A stretch of DNA of 64,000 nt from Bradyrhizobium sp. AZCC 1693 (GTDB taxonomy: Bacteria > Pseudomonadota > Alphaproteobacteria > Rhizobiales > Xanthobacteraceae). The stretch covers positions 4,774,001-4,838,000 of the forward strand of contig NZ_JAZHSD010000001.1 in the NCBI RefSeq assembly GCF_036924745.1. Reading direction: 5' to 3'. Of the stretch, positions 24,190 to 32,115 are shown one piece after another (within the stretch, counting starts at the first letter, position 1; the number at the start of each line of letters is the position of its first letter). The notes under the pieces are model-generated. The model was given only the letters and a program-made list of their open reading frames with translations, had not been told where the DNA came from and did no database searches. The position numbers were made by a program, and so were the translations under genes.

Positions 24190-25716
24190 ATGAACACGAC
24201 CGCCAACGCCAACCTGTTTTCCCGTCTGTTCGATACGCTCGACGATCCGAACCGGCTCGCGATCGAAATGCTCGATGGCACGCGCATCAGCTATGGCGAT
24301 CTGATCGCCCGCGCCGGGCAGATGGCGAATGTGCTGGTTGCGCGCGGCGTCAAGTCCGGCGACCGCGTCGCGGCGCAGACCGAGAAATCGGTGCCGGCGC
24401 TGGTGCTCTATCTGGCGACCGTGCGCGCGGGCGCGGTGTATCTGCCGCTCAACACCGCCTATACGCTGAACGAACTCGACTACTTCATCTCCGACGCCGA
24501 GCCGTCGCTGGTGGTGTGCGATCCCTCGAAAGCGGACGGCATCGCCGCGATCGCGGCGAAGGTGAAGGCCAAAATCGAAACGCTCGGGCCCGACGGCAAG
24601 GGATCGCTTACGGATGCAGCCGCCAAGGCGGATGGCGCATTCGCGACCGTCGCGCGCGCCAATGACGACCTCGCCGCGATCCTCTACACCTCGGGCACGA
24701 CAGGCCGCTCCAAGGGCGCGATGCTGACGCACGATAATCTGGCGTCGAACTCCTACAGCCTGGTCGACTACTGGCGCTTCACGAACAAGGACGTGCTGAT
24801 CCACGCGCTGCCGATCTATCACACCCACGGCCTGTTCGTGGCGAGCAACGTCACGCTGTTCGCCCGCGCCTCGATGATCTTCCTGCCGAAATTCGACCCC
24901 GAGATAATCATCAAGCTGATGGCGCGAGCGACCGTGATGATGGGCGTGCCGACCTTCTACACAAGGCTGTTGCAAAGCCCGGCGCTTTCGAAGGAATCGA
25001 CGAAGCATATGCGGCTGTTCATTTCCGGCTCCGCGCCGCTGCTCGCCGATACCCACCGCGAGTGGTCCGCGCGCACCGGCCACGCCGTGCTCGAACGCTA
25101 CGGCATGACCGAAACCAACATGAACACCTCCAACCCCTATGACGGCGAGCGCGTGCCCGGCGCCGTCGGCCATCCCCTGCCCGGCGTCTCCGTACGCGTC
25201 ACCGATCCTGAAACGGCGAAGGAGCTCGCGCGCGACGAGATCGGCATGATCGAGGTCAAGGGGCCGAACGTCTTCAAGGGCTACTGGCGGATGCCGGAAA
25301 AGACAAAATCCGAATTCCGCGACGACGGCTTCTTCATTACGGGCGATCTCGGCAAGATCGACGCCAAGGGCTATGTGCACATCCTCGGCCGCGGCAAGGA
25401 TCTGGTGATTTCGGGCGGCTTCAACGTCTACCCGAAGGAAATCGAGAGCGAGATCGATGCCATGCCGGGCGTGATCGAATCCGCCGTGATCGGCGTGCCG
25501 CATGCCGATTTCGGCGAGGGCGTTACGGCCGTGGTGGTCTGCAACAAGGGCGCGGATGTCACCGAAGCGGGCGTGCTAAAGGCGCTCGACGGAAGGCTTG
25601 CCAAATTCAAGATGCCGAAGCGCGTGTTCGTGGTCGACGAACTGCCGCGCAACGCCATGGGCAAGGTGCAGAAGAATATTTTGCGGGATACGTACGCGAA
25701 GATTTACGCGAAGTAA
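24190..25716 (+). CDS. matB: Malonyl-CoA synthetase (MatB-like acyl-CoA synthetase)
   Basis: 508 residues, ANL superfamily: ATP-dependent ligation of malonate (and often methylmalonate) to CoA through an acyl-adenylate. P-loop LYTSGTTGRSKGAM, adenine motif LERYGMTETNMNTSNPY, hinge GRGKDLVISGGFNVYPKEIE and the catalytic Lys in PRNAMGKVQKNIL are present. PIYHTHGLFVASNVTL and the overall sequence resemble rhizobial and Rhodopseudomonas MatB. No malonyl-CoA decarboxylase or malonate carrier gene is next to it here. Confidence 0.88.
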   Translation: MNTTANANLFSRLFDTLDDPNRLAIEMLDGTRISYGDLIARAGQMANVLVARGVKSGDRVAAQTEKSVPALVLYLATVRAGAVYLPLNTAYTLNELDYFISDAEPSLVVCDPSKADGIAAIAAKVKAKIETLGPDGKGSLTDAAAKADGAFATVARANDDLAAILYTSGTTGRSKGAMLTHDNLASNSYSLVDYWRFTNKDVLIHALPIYHTHGLFVASNVTLFARASMIFLPKFDPEIIIKLMARATVMMGVPTFYTRLLQSPALSKESTKHMRLFISGSAPLLADTHREWSARTGHAVLERYGMTETNMNTSNPYDGERVPGAVGHPLPGVSVRVTDPETAKELARDEIGMIEVKGPNVFKGYWRMPEKTKSEFRDDGFFITGDLGKIDAKGYVHILGRGKDLVISGGFNVYPKEIESEIDAMPGVIESAVIGVPHADFGEGVTAVVVCNKGADVTEAGVLKALDGRLAKFKMPKRVFVVDELPRNAMGKVQKNILRDTYAKIYAK

Positions 25717-25742
25717 CTCGCTGTCGTTCCGAAGTTGTTCGG

Positions 25743-25864
25743 TGTCGTCCCTGCGAAAGCAGGGACCCATACGCCGCGGCGGATATTTTAAGAAACGCTG
25801 GTCGACGGCTTTTTTCTAACCACTGATACCTGTGGTTATGGGTCCCTGCGTTCGCAGGGACGAC
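25743..25864. repeat. REP-pair palindrome, copy d (uninterrupted)
   Basis: GTCGTCCCTGCGAAAGCAGGGACCCATA at the left, TATGGGTCCCTGCGTTCGCAGGGACGAC at the right, about 66 bp between arms. It is the intact reference for the two split copies and lies between convergent genes. Confidence 0.9.
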
Positions 25865-25889
25865 CCCGATAACTATCTTCGGGTTCCTC

Positions 25890-26741
25890 CTACAACAAGC
25901 TGATCACGAACCTTCCGCCGACGATGGACATATACGTGCCGAATGCCATCTCCAGCGCGCGCTTCGACATCGCATGTGCGGCGCGCACCCCGAGCGGCGC
26001 TGTGATCAGCGTGGTCGGCATTACCAATAGCGCACCGATCAGCGACACATAGCCGATGGCAAACGGCATCTGCAGCGCGGTGACATCGGGAAAGCGCGCT
26101 GCCGCTGGCCAGCCCGCATAGACATAGCCGATCGCGCCGGGAATTGAGATCAATACCGCAATCGCCGATGAGGTCGCCACCGCCTGATGGATCGGCCGAC
26201 CATAGAACGTCATCAGCAGGTTCGCGAACAGGCCGCCGCCGACGCCCATCAAGGTCGACAACAGCCCGACGAAGAAGCCGTAGACGCGCATCAGAAAGCC
26301 CTTCGGCACGTCGTCGCCGAGCTTCCAGGTTTCCCGCGTCAGCAACAACCGCGCCGCCGCCGACCACGCCACTATCACGAACACGATCTTGAACAGCCTC
26401 TCCGGCGCGTAGCGCGCGGTGACGCTGCCGGCCAGAACGCCGAGCACGATCGGCAGCCACCAGCGCCTGAGGATGTCCATGTCGACCGCGCCCCTTTTGT
26501 AATGGGCGCGAAACGAAGAAAGCGAGGTCGGGATGATGATCGCAAGCGAGGTGCCGATGCAGAGCGGCATCCGCACTTCAAGTGGCACGCCGGCCAGCCG
26601 AAAGCATTCGTAGAACACCGGCACCAGAATGGCGCCGCCGCCGATGCCGAAGATGCCGGCAAGAAATCCCGACAGCGCCCCGACTGCGATCAGCAGCAGG
26701 GCGAGTTCGATGAGCTCTTTAAGATCGAGGCCGGCCATCAT
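25890..26741 (-). CDS. TauE/SafE-family membrane permease
   Basis: 283 residues, about eight membrane helices. GFLAGIFGIGGGAILVPVFY near the N-terminus and its second-half repeat GLLSTLMGVGGGLFANLLM are the family's duplicated signature. These proteins export sulfite, sulfoacetate or other sulfur or organic anions. Adjacent ATGs at 26741 and 26738 are both possible; the longer frame to 26789 adds an unlikely N-terminus. Divergent from a LysR gene, which is a likely regulator. Confidence 0.88.
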   Translation of the reverse strand: MMAGLDLKELIELALLLIAVGALSGFLAGIFGIGGGAILVPVFYECFRLAGVPLEVRMPLCIGTSLAIIIPTSLSSFRAHYKRGAVDMDILRRWWLPIVLGVLAGSVTARYAPERLFKIVFVIVAWSAAARLLLTRETWKLGDDVPKGFLMRVYGFFVGLLSTLMGVGGGLFANLLMTFYGRPIHQAVATSSAIAVLISIPGAIGYVYAGWPAAARFPDVTALQMPFAIGYVSLIGALLVMPTTLITAPLGVRAAHAMSKRALEMAFGTYMSIVGGRFVISLL

Positions 26742-26799
26742 GTTCTTTGAGCATCCCACGTCCAGGACCTGCGACCCGCGCATCCGCATGGCCGCCCGC

Positions 26800-26832
26800 G
26801 ATACTTAGCTACTTCTGGAATCCGGGAGTATC
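26800..26832. promoter_or_regulatory. Dyad in the TauE/LysR divergent region, possible LysR operator
   Basis: GATACT (26800-26805) pairs with AGTATC (26827-26832), and an inner TACT (26810) mirrors AGTA (26827). Position between divergent starts fits a LysR site, but the T-N11-A consensus is not clear. Confidence 0.3.
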
Positions 26833-26874
26833 CATTATCTTTTACAGACACCCTTGCGAAATGCGGAAGGATCA

Positions 26875-27798
26875 ATGGACCTGGTGTCGGCCATGGCGAC
26901 CTTTGTCCGTGCGGTCGACGCCGGCAGCCTGTCGGCGGCGGCGCGCTCGCTGCCGAGTTCATTGACGTCGGTGAGCCGGCATATCTCGGCGCTGGAGGAG
27001 CATTTCGGGACCCGCCTCCTGTTGCGCACCACGCGCCAGCTCGCGCTCACCGACGAGGGCCGGATCCTGTACGAGCGCGCCAAAGCGGTCCTCGGCGAGG
27101 TCAAGGAGATCGAGGCGGCGCTGTCGCGCGGCCGTCACCAGCCATCGGGGCGGATCCGGGTCAGCTCGCCGAGCCTGATGGGCCGGCTCGTGATCGCGCC
27201 TTTGCTCGCGGAATTTTTGCGCCGCTATCCGGCGCTGTCGGTCGATCTTTTGCTGGTCGACCGCCCGGTCGACATGGTCGAGGAAGACATTCATCTCGCG
27301 ATTCGCATCGGCCGGTTGCGCGATTCGCAATTGGTCGCGCGCAAGCTCGCGGACTTGCGGATGATCGTCTGCGCCTCGCCCGACTATCTCGCGCGCCGGG
27401 GCACGCCGCGGGCGCCGGCCGATCTCGTGCATCATGACTGCCTGGTGTTCTCGGACGCGCCCGGCAGCGCCGAATGGCGCTTCGCCGACGACGGCAAAGC
27501 GGGCCGCAAAATCCGCATATCCGGTCGGCTCTGGATGAATAGCCTCGAGGCGCTCGCCACTGTTGCGAAGGAAGGCGCCGGCATCGCGCGGGTGCCGTCG
27601 TGGCAGGTCGAGGCCGACCTGGCCGCCGGCCGCCTGGTGCGGCTGCTCGCCGACTACGAGCCGGCGCCGGTGCCATTGCACCTGATGTTTCAGCCGTCGC
27701 GGCTGGCTTCGCCGAAGATCAGGGCCTTCGTCGATTACCTTGTCGAGCGCTGGCGCGGCACCAATCCATTCGGCGCGCAGCCCGGCGCTGACCAATAA
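26875..27798 (+). CDS. LysR-family transcriptional regulator
   Basis: 307 residues from ATG 26875, with GGAAGGA upstream. N-terminal winged helix-turn-helix (FVRAVDAGSLSAAARSLPSSLTSVSRHISALEEHFGTRLLLRTTR), then the LysR substrate-binding domain (GRIRVSSPSLMGRLVIAPLL, DIHLAIRIGRLRDSQLVARKL). It belongs to the CrgA-like branch. Inducer unknown. The divergent TauE/SafE permease is the natural target. Confidence 0.92.
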   Translation: MDLVSAMATFVRAVDAGSLSAAARSLPSSLTSVSRHISALEEHFGTRLLLRTTRQLALTDEGRILYERAKAVLGEVKEIEAALSRGRHQPSGRIRVSSPSLMGRLVIAPLLAEFLRRYPALSVDLLLVDRPVDMVEEDIHLAIRIGRLRDSQLVARKLADLRMIVCASPDYLARRGTPRAPADLVHHDCLVFSDAPGSAEWRFADDGKAGRKIRISGRLWMNSLEALATVAKEGAGIARVPSWQVEADLAAGRLVRLLADYEPAPVPLHLMFQPSRLASPKIRAFVDYLVERWRGTNPFGAQPGADQ

Positions 27799-28008
27799 GG
27801 GAATAATGATTCAATTCTTCAACCATGCCAAATGGCCGTGGTATACCAAGCGCCGATCAATCGCGCTTGATAGACTCCTAGCAATGAACGCCGGTTCGAT
27901 TTCAAGCGATTTGACCGTTGCGTGGACTGTTTCGACTCCGTAAATAGAATTCATCTACCGCGCATCCCCATGGGCCGGCCGCGGTTCCACAAAACATGAA
28001 GCCGCCGA

Positions 28009-28407
28009 ATGACCGCCAGGATCGAACGACCGCTATCGCCCCATTTGCAGACCTATCGCGTCACCCTGACGATGGCGCTTTCCATCGTCCATCGCGCCAC
28101 GGGAATCGCGCTCTATTTCGGTACGCTGCTGCTCTCCTGGTGGCTGATTGCCGCGGCATCCGGCCCGGGGGCCTACGCCAACGTCCAGGCCTTCACCGGC
28201 AGCATCATCGGCAAGCTGATCGTGTTCGGCTACACGTGGGCGTTGCTGCATCATCTGTGTAGCGGTATCCGCTACTTCTTCTGGGACCTCGGCTACGGCT
28301 TCAAGGCCAATGAGCGCGAGGCGCTGACCTGGGGCGCGCTGATCGCGGGCATTTCGCTGACCGTCCTGGTCTGGATCATCGCCTACACGGTCGGAGGCGG
28401 ACGATGA
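28009..28407 (+). CDS. sdhC: Succinate dehydrogenase cytochrome b556 subunit
   Basis: 132 residues, three membrane helices. RPLSPHLQTYRVTLTMALSIVHRATGIAL contains the quinone-site SxxxRxTG signature, and the haem ligand His is in WALLHHLCSGIRYFFWD. First gene of sdhCDAB. The 210-bp upstream region is relatively AT-rich and should hold the promoter, but I cannot define it. The stop overlaps the sdhD start by 4 bp (ATGA). Confidence 0.95.
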   Translation: MTARIERPLSPHLQTYRVTLTMALSIVHRATGIALYFGTLLLSWWLIAAASGPGAYANVQAFTGSIIGKLIVFGYTWALLHHLCSGIRYFFWDLGYGFKANEREALTWGALIAGISLTVLVWIIAYTVGGGR

Positions 28408-28796
28408 GCGGCCCCTCCTCGATGCGCACGCCGCTCGGCCGCGTCCGCAATCTCGGTTCCTCGCATTCCGGCACCACCGATTTCTGGCGCCAACGTCTCA
28501 CGGCGGTGGCGATGGCGCTGCTGATCGTGCCCGTCATCGTGATCGTCCTGATGCTGATCGGCCGCAACCAGGCCGGTGCCGCCCAAATCCTCGGCTCGCT
28601 GCCGATCGCGATCATCCTGGTCCTCTTCATCATCGCCAGCACCTGGCACATGAAAATCGGCATGCAGATCGTGATCGAGGACTATGTGCATAACGAGAAG
28701 CTGAAGCTCGCCAGCGTGATGGCGAATAATTTCTTCTGTATCGCGGTGGCCTTGGCCTCGATTTACGCGATTCTCAAATTGTCATCGGGAGTTTAA
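28404..28796 (+). CDS. sdhD: Succinate dehydrogenase membrane anchor subunit
   Basis: 130 residues, three membrane helices. RNLGSSHSGTTDFWRQRLTAVAM is the typical N-terminus, and the haem/quinone-site region WHMKIGMQIVIEDYVH is conserved. Overlaps sdhC by 4 bp; sdhA starts 3 bp after it. Confidence 0.94.
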   Translation: MSGPSSMRTPLGRVRNLGSSHSGTTDFWRQRLTAVAMALLIVPVIVIVLMLIGRNQAGAAQILGSLPIAIILVLFIIASTWHMKIGMQIVIEDYVHNEKLKLASVMANNFFCIAVALASIYAILKLSSGV

Positions 28797-28799
28797 CCC

Positions 28800-30671
28800 A
28801 TGGCGGCTCAAGGTTCGGCTGCACAAGGTAACGGCAAGGCTTCCAACGGCAGTGGCGGAATCGGAACTAGTCCTGCCACCAACGGAAAAGCCTATCCGAT
28901 CGAGGACCACACCTACGACGTCGTCGTCGTTGGCGCCGGCGGCGCCGGCCTGCGCGCCGTGGTCGGCTGCTCGGAAGCGGGCCTGCGCACCGCCTGCATC
29001 ACCAAAGTGTTCCCGACCCGCTCGCATACGGTTGCGGCGCAAGGCGGCATTTCGGCTTCGCTCGGCAACATGCATCCGGACGACTGGCGCTGGCACATGT
29101 ACGACACCGTCAAGGGGTCGGACTGGCTCGGCGATCAGGACGCGATCGAATACATGGTGCGCAACGCGCCGGAAGCCGTCTACGAACTCGAGCACTGGGG
29201 CGTGCCGTTTTCGCGCACCGAGGACGGCAGGATCTACCAGCGCCCGTTCGGTGGCATGACCATGGATTACGGCAAAGGCCAGGCGCAGCGCACCTGCGCC
29301 GCCGCCGACCGCACCGGCCATGCCATGCTCCACACGATGTATGGCCAGGCGCTTCGCCACTCGGCCGAATTCTACATCGAGTTCTTCGCCATCGACCTGA
29401 TCATGGACGACCAGGGCGTCTGCCGCGGCGTGATCGCGCTCAAGCTCGACGACGGCACGCTGCACCGCTTCCGCGCCCAGACCACGATTCTCGCCACCGG
29501 CGGCTACGGCCGCGCCTACGCCTCCTGCACCTCGGCGCATACCTGCACCGGTGACGGCGGCGGCATGGTGCTGCGCGCCGGCCTGCCGATGCAGGACATG
29601 GAGTTCATCCAGTTCCACCCAACAGGCATCTACGGCTCGGGCTGCCTCGTGACCGAGGGCGCCCGCGGCGAAGGCGGCTATCTCGTCAATTCCGAGGGCG
29701 AGCGCTTCATGGAGCGTTACGCGCCTTCGGCCAAGGACCTCGCCTCCCGCGACGTGGTCTCGCGCTCGATGACCATCGAGATCCGAGAAGGCCGCGGCGT
29801 TGGCAAGAAGAAGGACCACATCTTCCTTCATCTCGACCATCTCGATCCCAAGGTGCTGAACGAGCGGCTGCCGGGCATTTCCGAATCGGCGAAGATCTTC
29901 GCCAATGTCGACGTCACCCGCGAGCCGATCCCGATCGTGCCGACCGCGCATTACAACATGGGCGGAATCCCGACCAATTATCACGGCGAAGTGCTGACCA
30001 AGAAGAATGGCGACGACAATGCCGTAGTGCCCGGCCTGATGGCGCTCGGCGAAGCGGCCTGCGTCTCCGTGCATGGTGCCAATCGCCTCGGCTCCAACTC
30101 GCTGATCGATCTGGTCGTGTTCGGCCGTGCGGCTGCGCTGCGGCTTGCGGAAAAGCTGACGCCGAGCGGCAAGCAGCCGGAACTGCCGAAGGATTCCGCC
30201 GATCTGGCGCTCGGCCGGCTCGACCATTATCGCTACGCCTCCGGCGGCACGCCGACCGCTAAACTGCGCGACAGCATGCAGCATGTGATGCAGAACAACT
30301 GCGCCGTGTTCCGCACCGGGGAGGTGCTGCAGGAAGGGCATAACCTGATCCACAAGGTGCATGGCGGCATCGGCGACGTCGCAACGTCCGACCGCTCGCT
30401 GGTCTGGAACTCCGACCTGATCGAGACGCTCGAATTCGACAATCTGATCGTGCAGGCCGTCGTCACCATGGATTCGGCGGCAAACCGCACCGAAAGCCGC
30501 GGCGCGCATGCGCGCGAGGATTTCCCCGACCGCGACGACAAGAACTGGATGAAGCATACGCTGGCGTGGATCGATAACCGCGGCGACACCACGATCGATT
30601 ACCGTCCGGTGCACGACTACACGATGACGAACGACGTACAGTACATCCCGCCGAAGGCGCGGGTGTATTGA
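28800..30671 (+). CDS. sdhA: Succinate dehydrogenase flavoprotein subunit
   Basis: 623 residues. Oxidises succinate to fumarate. FAD-binding [16 protein letters not shown] (41-56), the covalent FAD His76 in [10 protein letters not shown], substrate-site [11 protein letters not shown], and [11 protein letters not shown] near the FAD cap. The N-terminus carries about 30 extra residues rich in Gly/Ser/Asn before the canonical start, a minor extension. Part of sdhCDAB. Confidence 0.97.
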   Translation: MAAQGSAAQGNGKASNGSGGIGTSPATNGKAYPIEDHTYDVVVVGAGGAGLRAVVGCSEAGLRTACITKVFPTRSHTVAAQGGISASLGNMHPDDWRWHMYDTVKGSDWLGDQDAIEYMVRNAPEAVYELEHWGVPFSRTEDGRIYQRPFGGMTMDYGKGQAQRTCAAADRTGHAMLHTMYGQALRHSAEFYIEFFAIDLIMDDQGVCRGVIALKLDDGTLHRFRAQTTILATGGYGRAYASCTSAHTCTGDGGGMVLRAGLPMQDMEFIQFHPTGIYGSGCLVTEGARGEGGYLVNSEGERFMERYAPSAKDLASRDVVSRSMTIEIREGRGVGKKKDHIFLHLDHLDPKVLNERLPGISESAKIFANVDVTREPIPIVPTAHYNMGGIPTNYHGEVLTKKNGDDNAVVPGLMALGEAACVSVHGANRLGSNSLIDLVVFGRAAALRLAEKLTPSGKQPELPKDSADLALGRLDHYRYASGGTPTAKLRDSMQHVMQNNCAVFRTGEVLQEGHNLIHKVHGGIGDVATSDRSLVWNSDLIETLEFDNLIVQAVVTMDSAANRTESRGAHAREDFPDRDDKNWMKHTLAWIDNRGDTTIDYRPVHDYTMTNDVQYIPPKARVY

Positions 30672-30685
30672 TCGCACTGGTCATG

Positions 30686-30758
30686 CGCGGAGACTTGATC
30701 CGCGCATCCATCCTCGAGAACGGATGGATTGCCCGGTCAGGCCCGGCAATGACGAGGA
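30686..30758. repeat. Palindromic repeat inside the sdh operon
   Basis: GCGCGGAGACTTGATCCGCGC and TGCCCGGTCAGGCCCGGCA hairpins with ATCCAT/ATGGAT between. A variant of the family at 16364 and 44624. It sits in the sdhA-sdhB gap. Confidence 0.65.
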
Positions 30759-30778
30759 GAACCGTAAAGGCAGGACAT

Positions 30779-31564
30779 ATGGCTGAATTCGCGCTTCCGA
30801 AAAATTCGAGGATCACCGGCGGCAAGACCTGGCCGAAGCCTCAAGGCGCGACCGAGACGCGCGAGTTCAGGGTGTATCGCTGGAATCCGGACGACGGCAA
30901 GAATCCGAGCGTCGACACCTATCACGTCGACATCAACGACTGCGGGCCGATGGTGCTGGACGGCCTGATCTGGATCAAGAACCACATCGACCCGACGCTG
31001 ACCTTCCGCCGCTCCTGCCGCGAAGGCGTTTGCGGCTCCTGCGCCATGAACATCGACGGCCAGAACACGCTGGCCTGCACCAAGTCGATGCACGACGTGG
31101 CCGCGGGCGGCGCGGTCAAGGTCAACCCGCTGCCGCACCAGCCGGTCGTCAAGGACCTGGTCCCCGACCTCACCAATTTCTACGCCCAATATGCCTCGAT
31201 CGAGCCGTGGCTGAAGACCACCACGCCGACGCCGCAGAAGGAATGGAAGCAGAGCCACGAGGACCGCGAAAAGCTCGACGGGCTCTATGAGTGCATTCTC
31301 TGCGCCTGCTGCTCGACCTCCTGCCCGAGCTATTGGTGGAACAGCGAGCGCTTCCTGGGACCGGCCGCGCTATTGCAGGCGAATCGCTGGGTAAAAGATT
31401 CCCGCGATGAGGCCACTGGTGAACGGCTCGACAATCTCGAAGACCCGTTCCGGCTCTACCGCTGCCACACCATCATGAACTGCGCCAAGGCCTGCCCAAA
31501 GGGCCTCAACCCGTCCGAGGCCATCGCCGAGCTCAAGCTGAAGATGGTCGAGCGGCAAATCTAG
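30779..31564 (+). CDS. sdhB: Succinate dehydrogenase iron-sulfur subunit
   Basis: 261 residues. [2Fe-2S] ligands in [18 protein letters not shown] and LAC; [4Fe-4S] and [3Fe-4S] ligands in [17 protein letters not shown] and [17 protein letters not shown]. The ATG at 30779 follows AAAGGCAGGA; the longer open frame from 30668 runs through the repeat and is not used. Last gene of the operon. Confidence 0.97.
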   Translation: MAEFALPKNSRITGGKTWPKPQGATETREFRVYRWNPDDGKNPSVDTYHVDINDCGPMVLDGLIWIKNHIDPTLTFRRSCREGVCGSCAMNIDGQNTLACTKSMHDVAAGGAVKVNPLPHQPVVKDLVPDLTNFYAQYASIEPWLKTTTPTPQKEWKQSHEDREKLDGLYECILCACCSTSCPSYWWNSERFLGPAALLQANRWVKDSRDEATGERLDNLEDPFRLYRCHTIMNCAKACPKGLNPSEAIAELKLKMVERQI

Positions 31565-31703
31565 GCATCTTCCGGATCAAGCGCAGCGAAATCCGGGACA
31601 GTTTTAGCTGATCGTGAGAATCCCGGATTGCGTGGAACCGGTCATCGGGCGCGCGTTCGCGCGACCCGTTGGCTCCGTCCTTGCTACGGGACCAAAGCTA
31701 GCG

Positions 31704-31817
31704 CTAGCCAAAGAAGTTGCGGCGCAACTTGTCGGCAAGCCAGAACGCATAAATTGCGACGAACGAGAGAACGAGTAATTCTCCGGTCAGTAGAAAAGCC
31801 TGCCCTGCAGCTGACAT
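31704..31817 (-). CDS. 37-residue single-pass membrane protein
   Basis: Starts at ATG 31817, directly after GGAGGAATTC, a strong ribosome site. The sequence is one hydrophobic helix (FLLTGELLVLSFVAIYAFWL) with a short polar N-terminus and a basic C-terminus (ADKLRRNFFG), so a Nin-Cout or reverse anchor. Two in-frame upstream starts would destroy the ribosome site. It points towards sdhB from the other strand. Function unknown; the good ribosome site and the lack of frame damage support it being real. Confidence 0.55.
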   Translation of the reverse strand: MSAAGQAFLLTGELLVLSFVAIYAFWLADKLRRNFFG

Positions 31818-31944
31818 GAATTCCTCCATTGTTAGCTTTGTTCGTTCACCGGTCGATGCCGGCGCGCGACGTACAATTGCCTTCAACCGCCAACCCGCCA
31901 TTGCGATGGATCAATTTCGGAACCGCCGCCGCCTGGCTCCAGGA

Positions 31945-31976
31945 CTCAACGACCGCACCTCAACGACCGCACCTCG
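31945..31976. repeat. Short tandem repeat
   Basis: Two copies of the 14-mer CTCAACGACCGCAC in tandem, followed by a degenerate third (CTCGGCGACCGC). Upstream of the histidine kinase gene; no function evident. Confidence 0.6.
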
Positions 31977-32115
31977 GCGACCGCGTCGATGCCGTCCCGG
32001 ACATTTGAGCAAATCAGAACGCGGCCGGTCCGGCCACGGAAAACTCGGTTCCATCGACGGGGACTTTGTTCCCAACCAGGGATTGCGTTAAGCTCGACGC
32101 GGAGCCGGAGCGCCC

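Noticed and set aside
24076..25503. N-terminal extension of the SDR frame antisense to matB
   Set aside because: The SDR starts at 24075 with a good ribosome site; the rest is the matB shadow.
28782..30677. Long open frame (631 codons) antisense to sdhA
   Set aside because: Mirror frame of a GC-rich gene; product is His/Asp/Arg-rich without domains, and sdhA is certain.
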